Source of the DNA: Leptothrix sp. (in: b-proteobacteria) | Lineage (GTDB): Bacteria > Pseudomonadota > Gammaproteobacteria > Burkholderiales > Burkholderiaceae_C | DNA length: 64,000 bases | Assembly (NCBI GenBank): GCA_013822685.1 | Contig: PNKV01000011.1 | Span: forward strand, 62,001 to 126,000 | Direction of reading: 5' to 3' | Shown: piece after piece, positions 55,088 to 64,000 of the stretch | How the letters are laid out: each line of letters begins with the position of its first letter | How positions within the stretch are numbered: position 1 is the first letter of the stretch | Notes under the pieces: generated by a model | The model's input: only the letters and a program-made list of their open reading frames with translations | The model's database searches: none | What the model was told of the DNA's origin: nothing | Program-made: the position numbers and the translations under genes

Positions 55088-57256
55088 TCAGCGCCCGGAA
55101 GCCTTCAACTCTGCCACCACCAATGCCCGCGCCACCTTGTCTTGCAGGGTGCAGGGATTGGCAAGCGCCAGCCAGTCCAGGTAGGGCCGCGCGGATGGCG
55201 GGATGTTCGATGCACCAGGCCGCAAGGCGGCCCAGGCGAGTTGCCACTTGGGCGCGGTGTCGGCGCGCTTCTTCACGGCCTTCAGCACCTTGCCCAGCTT
55301 CACTTCCTCATCCGTCAAATCAGTGCCGAATGGAAAGTCCGGGAACAACTGCTGTTGCTTGAAGCCCGCCAGTTGCCGCTCCAAGCGCTCGGGCAGGTTG
55401 TGGCGAAAGGCCTCGGGGATCTGGTAGCCAGGCTCCAGCTTGCCGGCGCGCTTGGCCGCGTCCATCAGCCCAGTTTGAAAGCGCGAATCCGCGATGTTGA
55501 GCAAGGCCTTGATCACCTCGGCATCGGTGCGCGAGCGCAGGTCGGCGATGCCATATTCGGTGATAACGATGTCGCGCAGGTGGCGCGGGATGGTGGTGTG
55601 GCCGTAGTTGAAAACGATGTTGCTGCTGAGCCCATCCTTGCCGCCCTTGTCACGCACCGCGCGCACCATCAGGATCGACCGGCCGGTGGGCAGCTCGTGC
55701 GCCATGGCCACGAAGTTGTACTGGCCGCCCACCCCCGACACCACGCGCAAATCCTCCAGCCCATCCGAGCACACCGCGCCCGACAAGGTGGCCAGGATGC
55801 CCGTGTTCATGAAGCGCGCATGCACGCGCTGCTGCCGGTACAGGCGCGGGTTGTGGTCCAGCTGGTTGATCTTGTTCACGCCCGTCATGCAGATCTCGCG
55901 GGCCTGGTCTTCGGGCATGCGGCGCAGGCCTTCGTAAAAATCCAGAGGGCCCAGAAAGAAGCCGCCATGCAGCACGATGCCGTTGCGCAGGCGCGAGCCC
56001 AGGCACTGATCGGCCATCACTTGCCGCGCATGCGGGTCGGCCACATTGGCGATGACGCGTGTGCCATCGGGCGCCACGATGCGGCCTTCGTCGTAACCCG
56101 TCTCATCATTGAACAGGCCGTGGTGTTGCAGCACCTTGAAGTCCGCGCCCCGGATCACGCGCACGCCCAGCGAGGCCAGGTCATCCAGCACCTGCGGCGT
56201 CAGGTGATCTGGATCGCAGCGCCCTTCATTCACCAATTGCTGCAAGGCCCAGAAGTCATGCACGCGCCGCTTGAGGATGCCCGACCGCATCAGGTGCAGG
56301 TAGCCATCGACGAACATCTCGGTGGCGCCATACAGGCCTTGCTCAAAGGGCGCGGTGCCGCCGATGTCCTTGATCAGCGTGCCTGAGTTTTCAAGGATGC
56401 CGCAGTCGGCCAGCACCCGCAGGTAGTCGGCGTTGTGCGCGTGGCGCAACTGCGCGGCATACACGATGGCATCGCCCAAGGCGCCGATGCCCAGTTGCAG
56501 CGTGCCGCCATCTTTGATGAGGGTGCTGGCATGCAGGCCGATCAGGTAGTCGGGCGTGGTCACGCCCAGCTTGGGGTTTGAGAACAGCGGCGTGTTGTAA
56601 CGCGCGTGGTCCACAACGATGTGAAAGGCCTCAGGCCCCACCTCGGCATCGTTGACCATGAAGGGCAGGTTCTGGTTGACCACGCCCACCACCACGTGAG
56701 GTCGGCCGCTGGCGCGCAGCATATCGACCAGCTCGGGCGGGGTGTCGGGGTTGCACGAGAGCGAGTAGCGCGTGCCTTCGGGCGTGTCGCGCTTGCAGAT
56801 CATTTGCGCAACGACGTTGCAGCCGTGGTTGAACACATCGCGCGCCACGTGCGTGTAGTTGCTGCTGATGTAGTGCTGCTGCGCGTGCGCGTTGTCCATG
56901 AAAGCGCCGGGCCGGAAGAAGAACTCGCAGACCTGCACATTGGCGGGCAGGCGGTTGGCCCGCAGGTCGGCGATTACGTCCAGCTCGGGCACGCCGCCAA
57001 ACACGCGCGCCACAAAAGGCTTGAGGAAGGCGCTTTCGATGGCGCTGCTGCCGGTGGGCTTTTCAAGTGACAGCGCGGTGAGGATCTTCAGTTGCAGGCT
57101 GCTGTCTTGCACGGCCCGCGCATAAAGCGCGTTGACCAGCTCGACCGGTTTGCCCAGGCCCAGCGGCAAGCCCACGACCAGGCTCTTGCCGGTGCGGGCA
57201 ATGATGTCGTCCACCGCCCGCGCCACGTCGTCCATCACCACCGCAGACCCCGTCAT
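55088..57256 (-). CDS. Acetyl-CoA hydrolase/transferase family protein
   Basis: Long C-terminal domain with GVGGQYNFVAMAHELPTGRSILMVRAVRDKGGKDGLSSNIVFNYGHTTIPRHLRDIVITEYGIADLRSRTD. Confidence 0.88.
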   Translation of the reverse strand: MTGSAVVMDDVARAVDDIIARTGKSLVVGLPLGLGKPVELVNALYARAVQDSSLQLKILTALSLEKPTGSSAIESAFLKPFVARVFGGVPELDVIADLRANRLPANVQVCEFFFRPGAFMDNAHAQQHYISSNYTHVARDVFNHGCNVVAQMICKRDTPEGTRYSLSCNPDTPPELVDMLRASGRPHVVVGVVNQNLPFMVNDAEVGPEAFHIVVDHARYNTPLFSNPKLGVTTPDYLIGLHASTLIKDGGTLQLGIGALGDAIVYAAQLRHAHNADYLRVLADCGILENSGTLIKDIGGTAPFEQGLYGATEMFVDGYLHLMRSGILKRRVHDFWALQQLVNEGRCDPDHLTPQVLDDLASLGVRVIRGADFKVLQHHGLFNDETGYDEGRIVAPDGTRVIANVADPHARQVMADQCLGSRLRNGIVLHGGFFLGPLDFYEGLRRMPEDQAREICMTGVNKINQLDHNPRLYRQQRVHARFMNTGILATLSGAVCSDGLEDLRVVSGVGGQYNFVAMAHELPTGRSILMVRAVRDKGGKDGLSSNIVFNYGHTTIPRHLRDIVITEYGIADLRSRTDAEVIKALLNIADSRFQTGLMDAAKRAGKLEPGYQIPEAFRHNLPERLERQLAGFKQQQLFPDFPFGTDLTDEEVKLGKVLKAVKKRADTAPKWQLAWAALRPGASNIPPSARPYLDWLALANPCTLQDKVARALVVAELKASGR

Positions 57257-57308
57257 GCACGTCTCCTGCCCGGGAGGGCCGGGCTTGCCGGACGAGCATA
57301 CCGCGCGC

Positions 57309-57935
57309 TCACTCGCGCTCGGGCACCGGCACGTTGAAGCCGTTGAGCGTGGTCGACACCAGGGCGTACAAGCCGACCAGGTAGATCAGTTCATTCGCGC
57401 CATGCTGTCCGAAAGTCTTCACCGCGAGGCTGTAGACCGGCTCGGGCAGGACGCCGCCCCGGCTCAGCGCATAGGCCACGTCGAAGGCCACGCTTTCTTC
57501 CTTGTTGAGGTCGTTGGGCTTGAGATCGGCCACCAGCGTGGACAACCGCTCGGGCGACATGCCCTCGCCTTCGGCCACCGCGATGTGCGCGTACAACTCG
57601 TAGGCCGCGTCGAACCGCGCACCCACCACCAGGATGGCGATCTGGCGCACCGGATCGGGCAACACGGCCTTGGCGGTCATCGCCAGGGTCAGGTCCCAGA
57701 TGGCTTTGCCGATGGTGGGCTCGTGCAACCACGGGTTCCACGGCCCCATCAGAGCGCCATCTTCGCGTTCGACCTTGAACGCGTTGAAGTTGCTGGCGAT
57801 GCCCTTGCGCATGTCGTCGTACAAGGGCTTTTGCTCGGGCGTGAGGTCTTGGGGCGGAATCAGGGGTAGGCGCACAGCAGATCCTTGGCTTTGGGTGTGA
57901 GGCCTTTGAGCATAGGGATGCCCGGCCACCGCCAT
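57309..57935 (-). CDS. Carboxymuconolactone decarboxylase (AhpD-like) family protein
   Basis: ALMGPWNPWLHEPTIGKAIWDLTLAMTAKAVLPDPVRQIAILVVGARFDAAYELYAHIAVAE; FGQHGANELIYLVGLYALVSTTLNGF. N-terminal start uncertain. Confidence 0.82.
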   Translation of the reverse strand: MAVAGHPYAQRPHTQSQGSAVRLPLIPPQDLTPEQKPLYDDMRKGIASNFNAFKVEREDGALMGPWNPWLHEPTIGKAIWDLTLAMTAKAVLPDPVRQIAILVVGARFDAAYELYAHIAVAEGEGMSPERLSTLVADLKPNDLNKEESVAFDVAYALSRGGVLPEPVYSLAVKTFGQHGANELIYLVGLYALVSTTLNGFNVPVPERE

Positions 57936-58035
57936 CGCGCCAGGGTTATCGGGTGGCCAGTCCCTTGAAGCGGGGGGACCACATGGCGCCCCGCTCAGCT
58001 AGACTGCGCGGGCAGTTTCAAGGGAGACGTGACAG

Positions 58036-58857
58036 ATGAGCATCGCACGCAAGTTCACATGGGCGCTGGCCGCCTGCCTCAGCATGGGTTCGGCCATTGC
58101 CGCCACAGCCACGGAATCCTTCGTATCCGGTACGGGCACGCTGGATTTCATGAGCAACGAGTTCCGCGCCCTGAGGCTGTTGGGCATCAGCACCACCTAT
58201 CAGCTCCCGGACGGGAACCCACTGCCGGTCAATGCGGCCCAGTACAGCCTCCTAACCAGGTCGGCCACGCTGACCTTTGATGGCGGGACCATTTCCGCCA
58301 TCGATGGCAAAGCATCGTTCAGCGCAGGGAATTCCCAGCTGGCGCTGCTGGCTGGGCGAGCTCAAGAAGACGAGTACGGCACGCCCGACTACGAATTGCC
58401 CCTGCTCATCAACCTGGTCGCGCTCCGGAACATCAGTTTCGATTTGAGCGATGCCTCCATCAGTGCCGACATCACCAGCTACACCGGTACAACCGATGCT
58501 CTCCACCTGGCGAGCAGCTTCGGCCGGCTTACGGTGTTCAAAGCCTTCACACCAATCACTGATGGCACACAGGGCCTGGTCATCGACGGACAGGTCAGCG
58601 GCAGCACCGCCAGTGGCCTGCGCTTGACCGACGAAGGAGCAGACATCGTGCTCACGGAGCTGTATGCGTGGTCTGGCCAGCCACTGGACAAGGAAGCGCC
58701 TTCTAGCTTGTACGTCTTGGGGAAGACGATGAGTTGGGGCGTCGCCAGCGCCACAGGAACGTTCAGCAGCTCTGTTGTGCCAGAAGCCTCCACCCTGTCG
58801 CTGATGCTGGTGGGCTTGTTGTCTATCACGGCCATCAGCCGCCGGTCATCCTGCTGA
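58036..58857 (+). CDS. PEP-CTERM sorting domain protein
   Basis: Signal peptide MSIARKFTWALAACLSMGSAIAATA; C-terminal [26 protein letters not shown]. Confidence 0.82.
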   Translation: MSIARKFTWALAACLSMGSAIAATATESFVSGTGTLDFMSNEFRALRLLGISTTYQLPDGNPLPVNAAQYSLLTRSATLTFDGGTISAIDGKASFSAGNSQLALLAGRAQEDEYGTPDYELPLLINLVALRNISFDLSDASISADITSYTGTTDALHLASSFGRLTVFKAFTPITDGTQGLVIDGQVSGSTASGLRLTDEGADIVLTELYAWSGQPLDKEAPSSLYVLGKTMSWGVASATGTFSSSVVPEASTLSLMLVGLLSITAISRRSSC

Positions 58858-59659
58858 GAAATCCCTCGTCAATCCAGCGGCGCAAGTAGCCACCGGCCAG
58901 GGCCGCGGCGTTCTCACCCTCGGGCAGCATCTCGGCCAGCAGGGCACAGGTCTCGGCGAAAGACTGGCCTTGCATCATGGCTTGCAAGGCCGCCACCTCG
59001 GTCGGCGGGGCGCTTCTGAAATGCGGCCGCTCTTCAAAGCGCCACACCAGCACCGCCATCGGTGAGGGCAAGGCATCCACCGGCGGCACCTCGAGCTCCT
59101 GGTCCAGCGCATGCCACAGGCTCAAGGTGTTGCAGCGTAGGCTGATCAGGGCCAAGGTGGGGTGCGGCTTGAACACCACCGTGGCCCAGTCTTCAGGCGC
59201 CATCGCCGCCACATCGGCCATGGCCAACACAGGCGCATCCGGGCCGTCAAAGGCGGCGCGCATGGTCCAGTCCAGGCGGGCGATCTCGGCCACCTCGGGG
59301 TGGTCACCCAGGTCGCTGTCCGCACTCAAGCGCTGTGCCAGCCAATCGGGGTAGGTGGCACCATACCAGCGCAAGTTGGCGGAGGCAGAAGGGTTCGCTT
59401 CGATGTACTCGGCCGACAAGGCATCGAACCATTCATCGCCCAAGTACAGCAAGGTGTGTCCAAAGCTGTCGCTCAAGGTCTCTTGCAAACGCGCTCGGTA
59501 GGCATGGTGGTAGATGCCCAGGCCTCGGGCACCGCTGCCCGGGATCACGCTGACCACATCGGCCAAAGCGGCTGCATCGCTCGCCAGCACATGGCCTTGC
59601 AAGCGCGACTGCAAGGCTTCCAGCGAAGATGCGGTTGATTCCACCGGCATCGTCATCAC
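58835..59659 (-). CDS. DUF2063 family protein, MNIO partner (BufC-like)
   Basis: [24 protein letters not shown]...[61 protein letters not shown]; coupled (ATGA) to the DUF692 gene. Confidence 0.88.
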   Translation of the reverse strand: MMTMPVESTASSLEALQSRLQGHVLASDAAALADVVSVIPGSGARGLGIYHHAYRARLQETLSDSFGHTLLYLGDEWFDALSAEYIEANPSASANLRWYGATYPDWLAQRLSADSDLGDHPEVAEIARLDWTMRAAFDGPDAPVLAMADVAAMAPEDWATVVFKPHPTLALISLRCNTLSLWHALDQELEVPPVDALPSPMAVLVWRFEERPHFRSAPPTEVAALQAMMQGQSFAETCALLAEMLPEGENAAALAGGYLRRWIDEGFLSRMTGG

Positions 59660-60510
59660 GCAGCCTGCCTTTCGAGCACAGAGGCGGCCACGCGACGCGC
59701 CTGGTCCAGCTCGGCGATCAGCTCGTGCAAAGGCGGGATGTGGTCATCACGCTCGATCATCGTGGCGACGTGGCCGAATCGCTCGCAGGCATGTGCATAC
59801 AAGGCCCACACCGAGTCGGCCACCGGGTGGTCGTGCGTGTCGATGATGTGGTCGCCATGGTCGGTGTGGCCCGCCAGGTGGATCTGCTGCACGCGGCCGA
59901 CGGGGATGTGGTTGATGAAATCTTGGGCATCAAAGCCATGGTTCACGCTGCTGACGTGGATGTTGTTCACATCGAGCAGCAGCAGGCAATCGGCCTCGTC
60001 GCACAGGCGGGCGATGAAGTCCCACTCAGTCATGTGCGAGCTTTGGAATTGGACATAGCTGGACACGTTCTCCAGCACCAGGCGCCGGCCTAACGCGTCT
60101 TGCACGTGGCGCACATTGCGCACCACCAGGGCCAGTGCTTCGTCGGTGTAGGGCAAGGGCATGAGGTCGTGCAACTGGCGGCCATGCACGCCGGTCCAGC
60201 AAAGGTGGTCGGACACCCAGAGGGGATCGACACGTTGTACCAAGGCGGCCAGCTTCTTCAGGTAGCTTGCATCAGGGCCGGCCACCGAGCCGATGGACAG
60301 CGAGACGCCGTGCATGGCCATGGGGTAGCGCTCACGCAGAGAGTCGAGCATGCGCAGCGGCTTGCCGCCGGGCACCATGTAGTTCTCGGAAATGATCTCC
60401 AGCCAATCCACCGCTTGGGGCTGGGCCAGGAAGTCGGGGTAATGCACGGTGCGCAGCCCCAGCCCGAAACCGGGCGAGGGCCGCGTCAGCACGGCAGGCC
60501 GCGTGCTCAT
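59656..60510 (-). CDS. DUF692 multinuclear non-heme iron oxidase, MNIO (BufB-like)
   Basis: [104 protein letters not shown]. Start set at 60510. Confidence 0.93.
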   Translation of the reverse strand: MSTRPAVLTRPSPGFGLGLRTVHYPDFLAQPQAVDWLEIISENYMVPGGKPLRMLDSLRERYPMAMHGVSLSIGSVAGPDASYLKKLAALVQRVDPLWVSDHLCWTGVHGRQLHDLMPLPYTDEALALVVRNVRHVQDALGRRLVLENVSSYVQFQSSHMTEWDFIARLCDEADCLLLLDVNNIHVSSVNHGFDAQDFINHIPVGRVQQIHLAGHTDHGDHIIDTHDHPVADSVWALYAHACERFGHVATMIERDDHIPPLHELIAELDQARRVAASVLERQAA

Positions 60511-60518
60511 GCGCCTGC

Positions 60519-60812
60519 TTACTTGGCGGCGCCCAAGTCGCCAATGGTGCCGCCCTTGCTCAGGCAGGCCTTGGCGTCCATGGCTTTGAAGCCGTGGCCC
60601 TTGCAGGCGTTCTGGCCCTTGCAAGCGCTTTCAGTGGTCTTGCAATCACTGTTGCCCTTGCACGAGTGCACGCCGTAGCAATGCACTTTGTCGCTGGCGG
60701 CCACGGCCGAGCCCATGCTGCCGGCGGGTGCTTCGGCGGCAAAGGCGGCGCCCGACATGGCGATCATGGCGGCGGCCAGGGCCAGGGAAGAAGAGTTCGT
60801 GCGTTGGGTCAT
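60519..60812 (-). CDS. bufA: Bufferin-like Cys-rich secreted precursor peptide (MNIO substrate)
   Basis: Sec signal [29 protein letters not shown] then [45 protein letters not shown] (6 Cys); ends 8 nt before the MNIO start. Confidence 0.88.
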   Translation of the reverse strand: MTQRTNSSSLALAAAMIAMSGAAFAAEAPAGSMGSAVAASDKVHCYGVHSCKGNSDCKTTESACKGQNACKGHGFKAMDAKACLSKGGTIGDLGAAK

Positions 60813-60931
60813 GGTGGTTCTCCGATGGGGTCAAAAAATGGATTTGTGAACAAGGCCCGAATGCCGGTTTGCATTCGGGACAAGGGTGTAGTCGGGCACA
60901 CCCGCCACTTCTTACAGCCCCAACGCCAAAA

Positions 60932-61456
60932 TCAAGCTTGGCGCCTGCGCACCACCACGCCAGCCACACCTACACCGGCCAGGAGCAGCAAGACCGATTC
61001 GGGTTCGGGCACGGCGGGCGTGGCATAGATCGCCCCGTTGTAGCGGCCGGCCCCGCTCCCAAAAGGACTGCCCAACTGCAATCGGTAGTGCCCTGTTTCC
61101 AAACCTTTGAATTGGAAGTTGTACCCCGTCCCCGACCCCACGAGCTCGGTGAACGGTGGGAGGGGTTTGGCGCCCTCACCAACCGCGGCCGGGAATAACA
61201 CCGGCAAGGGCCCCAACCATTCAAGGGTGACGTACCGGAAAGTGGCCACCCCGTTCTCGAACTTCAATGCGCCAGTCAGGTCACTTCGCTGGGCCAGGAA
61301 GAAATCCCGGGCCTGAATCGTTTCCTGTGAGTCAACGGCAAATTGGGCCGGAAATTCGGTCAGGAGACCAAGGTGGCTCACTGACGGCTCAACCGCCTGA
61401 GCCAAGCCGCTGAGCGCCAGGGCTGCGGTGGCCAACAAAGTTTTGCTCGTGTTCAT
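60932..61456 (-). CDS. PEP-CTERM sorting domain protein
   Basis: Signal peptide MNTSKTLLATAALALSGLAQAVE; C-terminal VPEPESVLLLLAGVGVAGVVVRRRQA. Confidence 0.88.
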   Translation of the reverse strand: MNTSKTLLATAALALSGLAQAVEPSVSHLGLLTEFPAQFAVDSQETIQARDFFLAQRSDLTGALKFENGVATFRYVTLEWLGPLPVLFPAAVGEGAKPLPPFTELVGSGTGYNFQFKGLETGHYRLQLGSPFGSGAGRYNGAIYATPAVPEPESVLLLLAGVGVAGVVVRRRQA

Positions 61457-61677
61457 CTGAAATTCCTCCGTGATTTGAAAAAAGCGCCTTGAACGACAGC
61501 GCCCTTGAAATGTGATTTTTTTCCATTTGCAAATCAAACCCGAAATGCAAGCAAATGAACCCCGGCTTCAAGCTCCACCGAGGCAAGCCCGCCAAGCACG
61601 CTTTCGTTTTGTTGCAAAAATATGGGAAAAATTCACTTTTATAATCAAGTCACACCACAGCTGGACCTTGGGCCCCG

Positions 61678-62523
61678 ATGTCCGACGAAGCACTCGACCA
61701 CACCGACCTGCTGAACGCCTTCAGCGCCCTGCTCGCCCCGATGGCCCGTCTGGCGGTTTCGCAGGGCTTGCCGTTTCCCGCCGTGGAGGCCCTTTTGAAG
61801 CGTTCGTTCGTGGATGCCGCCCGCCAGGCTTTGGTAGAGGCCGGCCTGCCCGAGCACAGGCTGGTCAGCCGCATCAGCACCAGCACCGGCATCTACCGCC
61901 GCGAGGTCTCCAGGCTGACGCAGGCCAACCCCACGGAAGAAGCGGCCCGCCCGGCGTCCCGATCGCTCGCCTCCGAGGTTCTGGCGCAATGGCTCACTGA
62001 CCCCCAGTACAGGGCTGCCAGCGGTGGATTCAGCCCGTTGAGGCGCCAGGGGCCGGCGCCCAGCTTCGAATCGCTGGCCCGGTCGGTGACCCAGGATGTG
62101 CATCCCCGCAGCGTGCTCGAAGAGCTGTGCCGCCTCGGCATGGCCGAAGTCGATGGCGAAGAAGACAGCGTCCGTTTGCTGCGAGCCTCATTCGTGCCGC
62201 GCGGGGACCAGGCCCAGATGCTGTCCTTCCTCGCGGACAACCTGGGCGACCACCTCAGCGGCGCGGTGCACAACGTGATGGGGAACCAGGCGCCCCGCCA
62301 ACATTTCGACCAGGCCGTCTTTGCCGACGAGCTGTCCCAGGAATCCCTGGAAGTGGTCCGAACCTTCGTCTCGGGCCAGTGGCAGCGCTTGCTGAACGAG
62401 GCCGTGCCGCTGCTCGAACAACGCCTAGCCGATGACCAGGCCGCCGCGCGCCGACGGGACCGCCGTGTGCGCATCGGCTTGTACAGCTACGACGACCTCA
62501 TGCGAGAGCATCATGATGACTAA
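61678..62523 (+). CDS. DUF6502-like protein
   Basis: LLNAFSALLAPMARLAVSQGLPFPAVEALLKRSFVDAARQAL...STSTGIYRREVSRLTQ. Confidence 0.75.
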   Translation: MSDEALDHTDLLNAFSALLAPMARLAVSQGLPFPAVEALLKRSFVDAARQALVEAGLPEHRLVSRISTSTGIYRREVSRLTQANPTEEAARPASRSLASEVLAQWLTDPQYRAASGGFSPLRRQGPAPSFESLARSVTQDVHPRSVLEELCRLGMAEVDGEEDSVRLLRASFVPRGDQAQMLSFLADNLGDHLSGAVHNVMGNQAPRQHFDQAVFADELSQESLEVVRTFVSGQWQRLLNEAVPLLEQRLADDQAAARRRDRRVRIGLYSYDDLMREHHDD

Positions 62524-63490
62524 AACCTTCTGGCTCGGCACGTGCCTGGCGCTTGCCTTGTTGACGGGCTGTGGCGGCGGTGAAACCCAGGCCAACGGCG
62601 GCGTGGGCACGGGTGGCACCGGCTCGTACTCGGCAGGCACGATCACCAGCTTCGGCTCGATCGTGGTCAATGGCATCCACTACGACCCAGCCCAAGCGGC
62701 CATCCGCCATGTCGATGAACCTACCCAAGCACTGACGCCAGGCGCGCTCAAGCTCGGCATGGTGATCGAAGTCAATGGCTCGGCAGTGCAGACCCGGCAG
62801 GGGCTGCAGGTGGCTGAAGCGCAGACGATCAAGATCACCAGCCAACTGGTGGGACTCGTGGGACAGATCAGCGGCAGCCAGATCCGGATGCTGGGGCAGA
62901 CGGTGCAGGTGTCGTCCAGCACACACTATGACGACGCCTTGCCGCTGGGCTTGAACAGCCTCGGGCCAGGCCAGCAGGTGGAGGTGTACGGCTTTTTTGA
63001 TGCAGCCACCGACACCTACCGCGCCAGCCGGATCGATTTGAAGAACACGCCCTTGACCTATCACGTGGTGGAAGGTGTGGTGTCGGACCTGGACACCGCC
63101 AACCGCACCTGCCGCATCGGGGCGCAGTTCTACCAATTGCCCACCATCCCCGCAGGCGTGGTCGAGGGCAAGGTCGCCCGGGTGCAGATCCTCCCGGGCT
63201 ACAACGGCGCAAGCGGCATGAATCCCAACAATGCCGTGCCTGCCAGCGCGATCCAGGCCACCCCCCCCGAGGTGCAGGACGGCCGCAAGACCGCCTACAT
63301 CGATGGCCTGGTGACGCGCGTGGCCGACGGGACGGGCAGGCTGTTCAGCGTGGGCAACGTGGATGTGGACGCCAGGGGCATCGTGTGTCTCCTCTGCGCG
63401 AGCCTTCAGCCGGGCGACCACGTCCGGGTCAACGGTTCACTGAACGAGGCCACGGTGACCGCCGCGCAAGTGCTGGCTGGCACACCCTAA
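62513..63490 (+). CDS. DUF5666-like lipoprotein
   Basis: Lipobox LALLTGCGGGE; repeated GTITSFGSIVVNGIHYDP / VEGVVSDLDTANRTCRIGAQFYQLP / IDGLVTRVADGTGRLFSVGNVDVDA. Start at 62513 overlaps DUF6502 by 11 nt. Confidence 0.82.
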   Translation: MMTKTFWLGTCLALALLTGCGGGETQANGGVGTGGTGSYSAGTITSFGSIVVNGIHYDPAQAAIRHVDEPTQALTPGALKLGMVIEVNGSAVQTRQGLQVAEAQTIKITSQLVGLVGQISGSQIRMLGQTVQVSSSTHYDDALPLGLNSLGPGQQVEVYGFFDAATDTYRASRIDLKNTPLTYHVVEGVVSDLDTANRTCRIGAQFYQLPTIPAGVVEGKVARVQILPGYNGASGMNPNNAVPASAIQATPPEVQDGRKTAYIDGLVTRVADGTGRLFSVGNVDVDARGIVCLLCASLQPGDHVRVNGSLNEATVTAAQVLAGTP

Positions 63491-63537
63491 CCGAGGCGGT
63501 TCTGCCCATCGGCTAGGCGGCAAGGCAGCGCGGCGCC

Positions 63538-64000
63538 TCACACGCCCAGGGATTTTTTCAGCCATTGCCTGGGCGACATGCCCATCCTCTGGCCAAACAC
63601 GCGGGACAGCGCGGACGCATTGGCATAACCCAGCTCCGAGGCCAGCAGCTTGATGGCCTTGCCTTGGCGCAAGCCGGCCTGGGTCAGGCTCATGCGCCAG
63701 TTGGCCAGGTAATCGCCCGGGGTGGCGCCCACCACGTTTTTGAAGCGGGCCGCGAAGGCGGTGCGCGACATGCCGGCCTCTTTCGCCAGGGTGTCCAGAC
63801 TCCACGGTTGGCCGGGATGATCGTGCAAGGCGGCCAGCGCACGGGCCAGGCGCGGATCGGCCAGCCCGGTCAGCATGCCCACGGGCACGCCACCGTCCTC
63901 CGGGTGGTCCAGCAACCAGCGCAGCATTTGCAGCAAGACCACCTCGAACAGGCGATCGGCCAGCAGCCTTTGGCCACACTGCACGCGATCGGTCTCGGCG
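63538..64000 (-). CDS. AraC-family transcriptional regulator, truncated at right edge
   Basis: HTH: PWSLDTLAKEAGMSRTAFAARFKNVVGATPGDYLANWRMSLTQAGLRQGKAIKLLASELGYANASALSRVFGQRMGMSPRQW; frame stays open to the window end. Confidence 0.88.
   Translation of the reverse strand, partial: AETDRVQCGQRLLADRLFEVVLLQMLRWLLDHPEDGGVPVGMLTGLADPRLARALAALHDHPGQPWSLDTLAKEAGMSRTAFAARFKNVVGATPGDYLANWRMSLTQAGLRQGKAIKLLASELGYANASALSRVFGQRMGMSPRQWLKKSLGV

Overview
64-kb window from a GC-rich chromosome, most likely betaproteobacterial (Burkholderiales-like gene content: PhaM, TerC/Bax-inhibitor genes, DUF3616, PEP-CTERM proteins). Nearly all of it is coding. Main blocks: (1) edge-truncated PAS histidine kinase, dihydrolipoyl dehydrogenase-like flavoprotein, GspB/GspA(ExeA); (2) Pil-Chp-like chemosensory operon (CheA hybrid, MCP, CheW, two response regulators); (3) small cytochrome operon (CxxCH protein, cytochrome c', cytochrome b561); (4) fatty-acid oxidation cluster (TetR, acyl-CoA dehydrogenase, FadB/FadA-like) followed by two tandem, translationally coupled paralogous alpha/beta hydrolases; (5) regulators, TerC, Bax-inhibitor-1, PhoD, PhaM, FIST protein, GlcD-like oxidase; (6) an ~10.6-kb urea-oligomer catabolic cluster (FCD-GntR regulator, AtzH/HpxZ-like, AtzF allophanate hydrolase, two isochorismatase-like hydrolases resembling BiuH and possibly TrtA, formamidase AmiF, BMP-type ABC transporter), interrupted by a composite palindromic element with covarying hairpins; (7) a lower-GC, repeat-flanked defense island with an OLD-TOPRIM nuclease plus UvrD-like helicase (Gabija-like); (8) a compact bufferin-type MNIO RiPP/metallophore operon (Cys-rich precursor, DUF692 MNIO enzyme, DUF2063 partner) between two PEP-CTERM genes. 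Family calls come from reading protein motifs; no database search was run.
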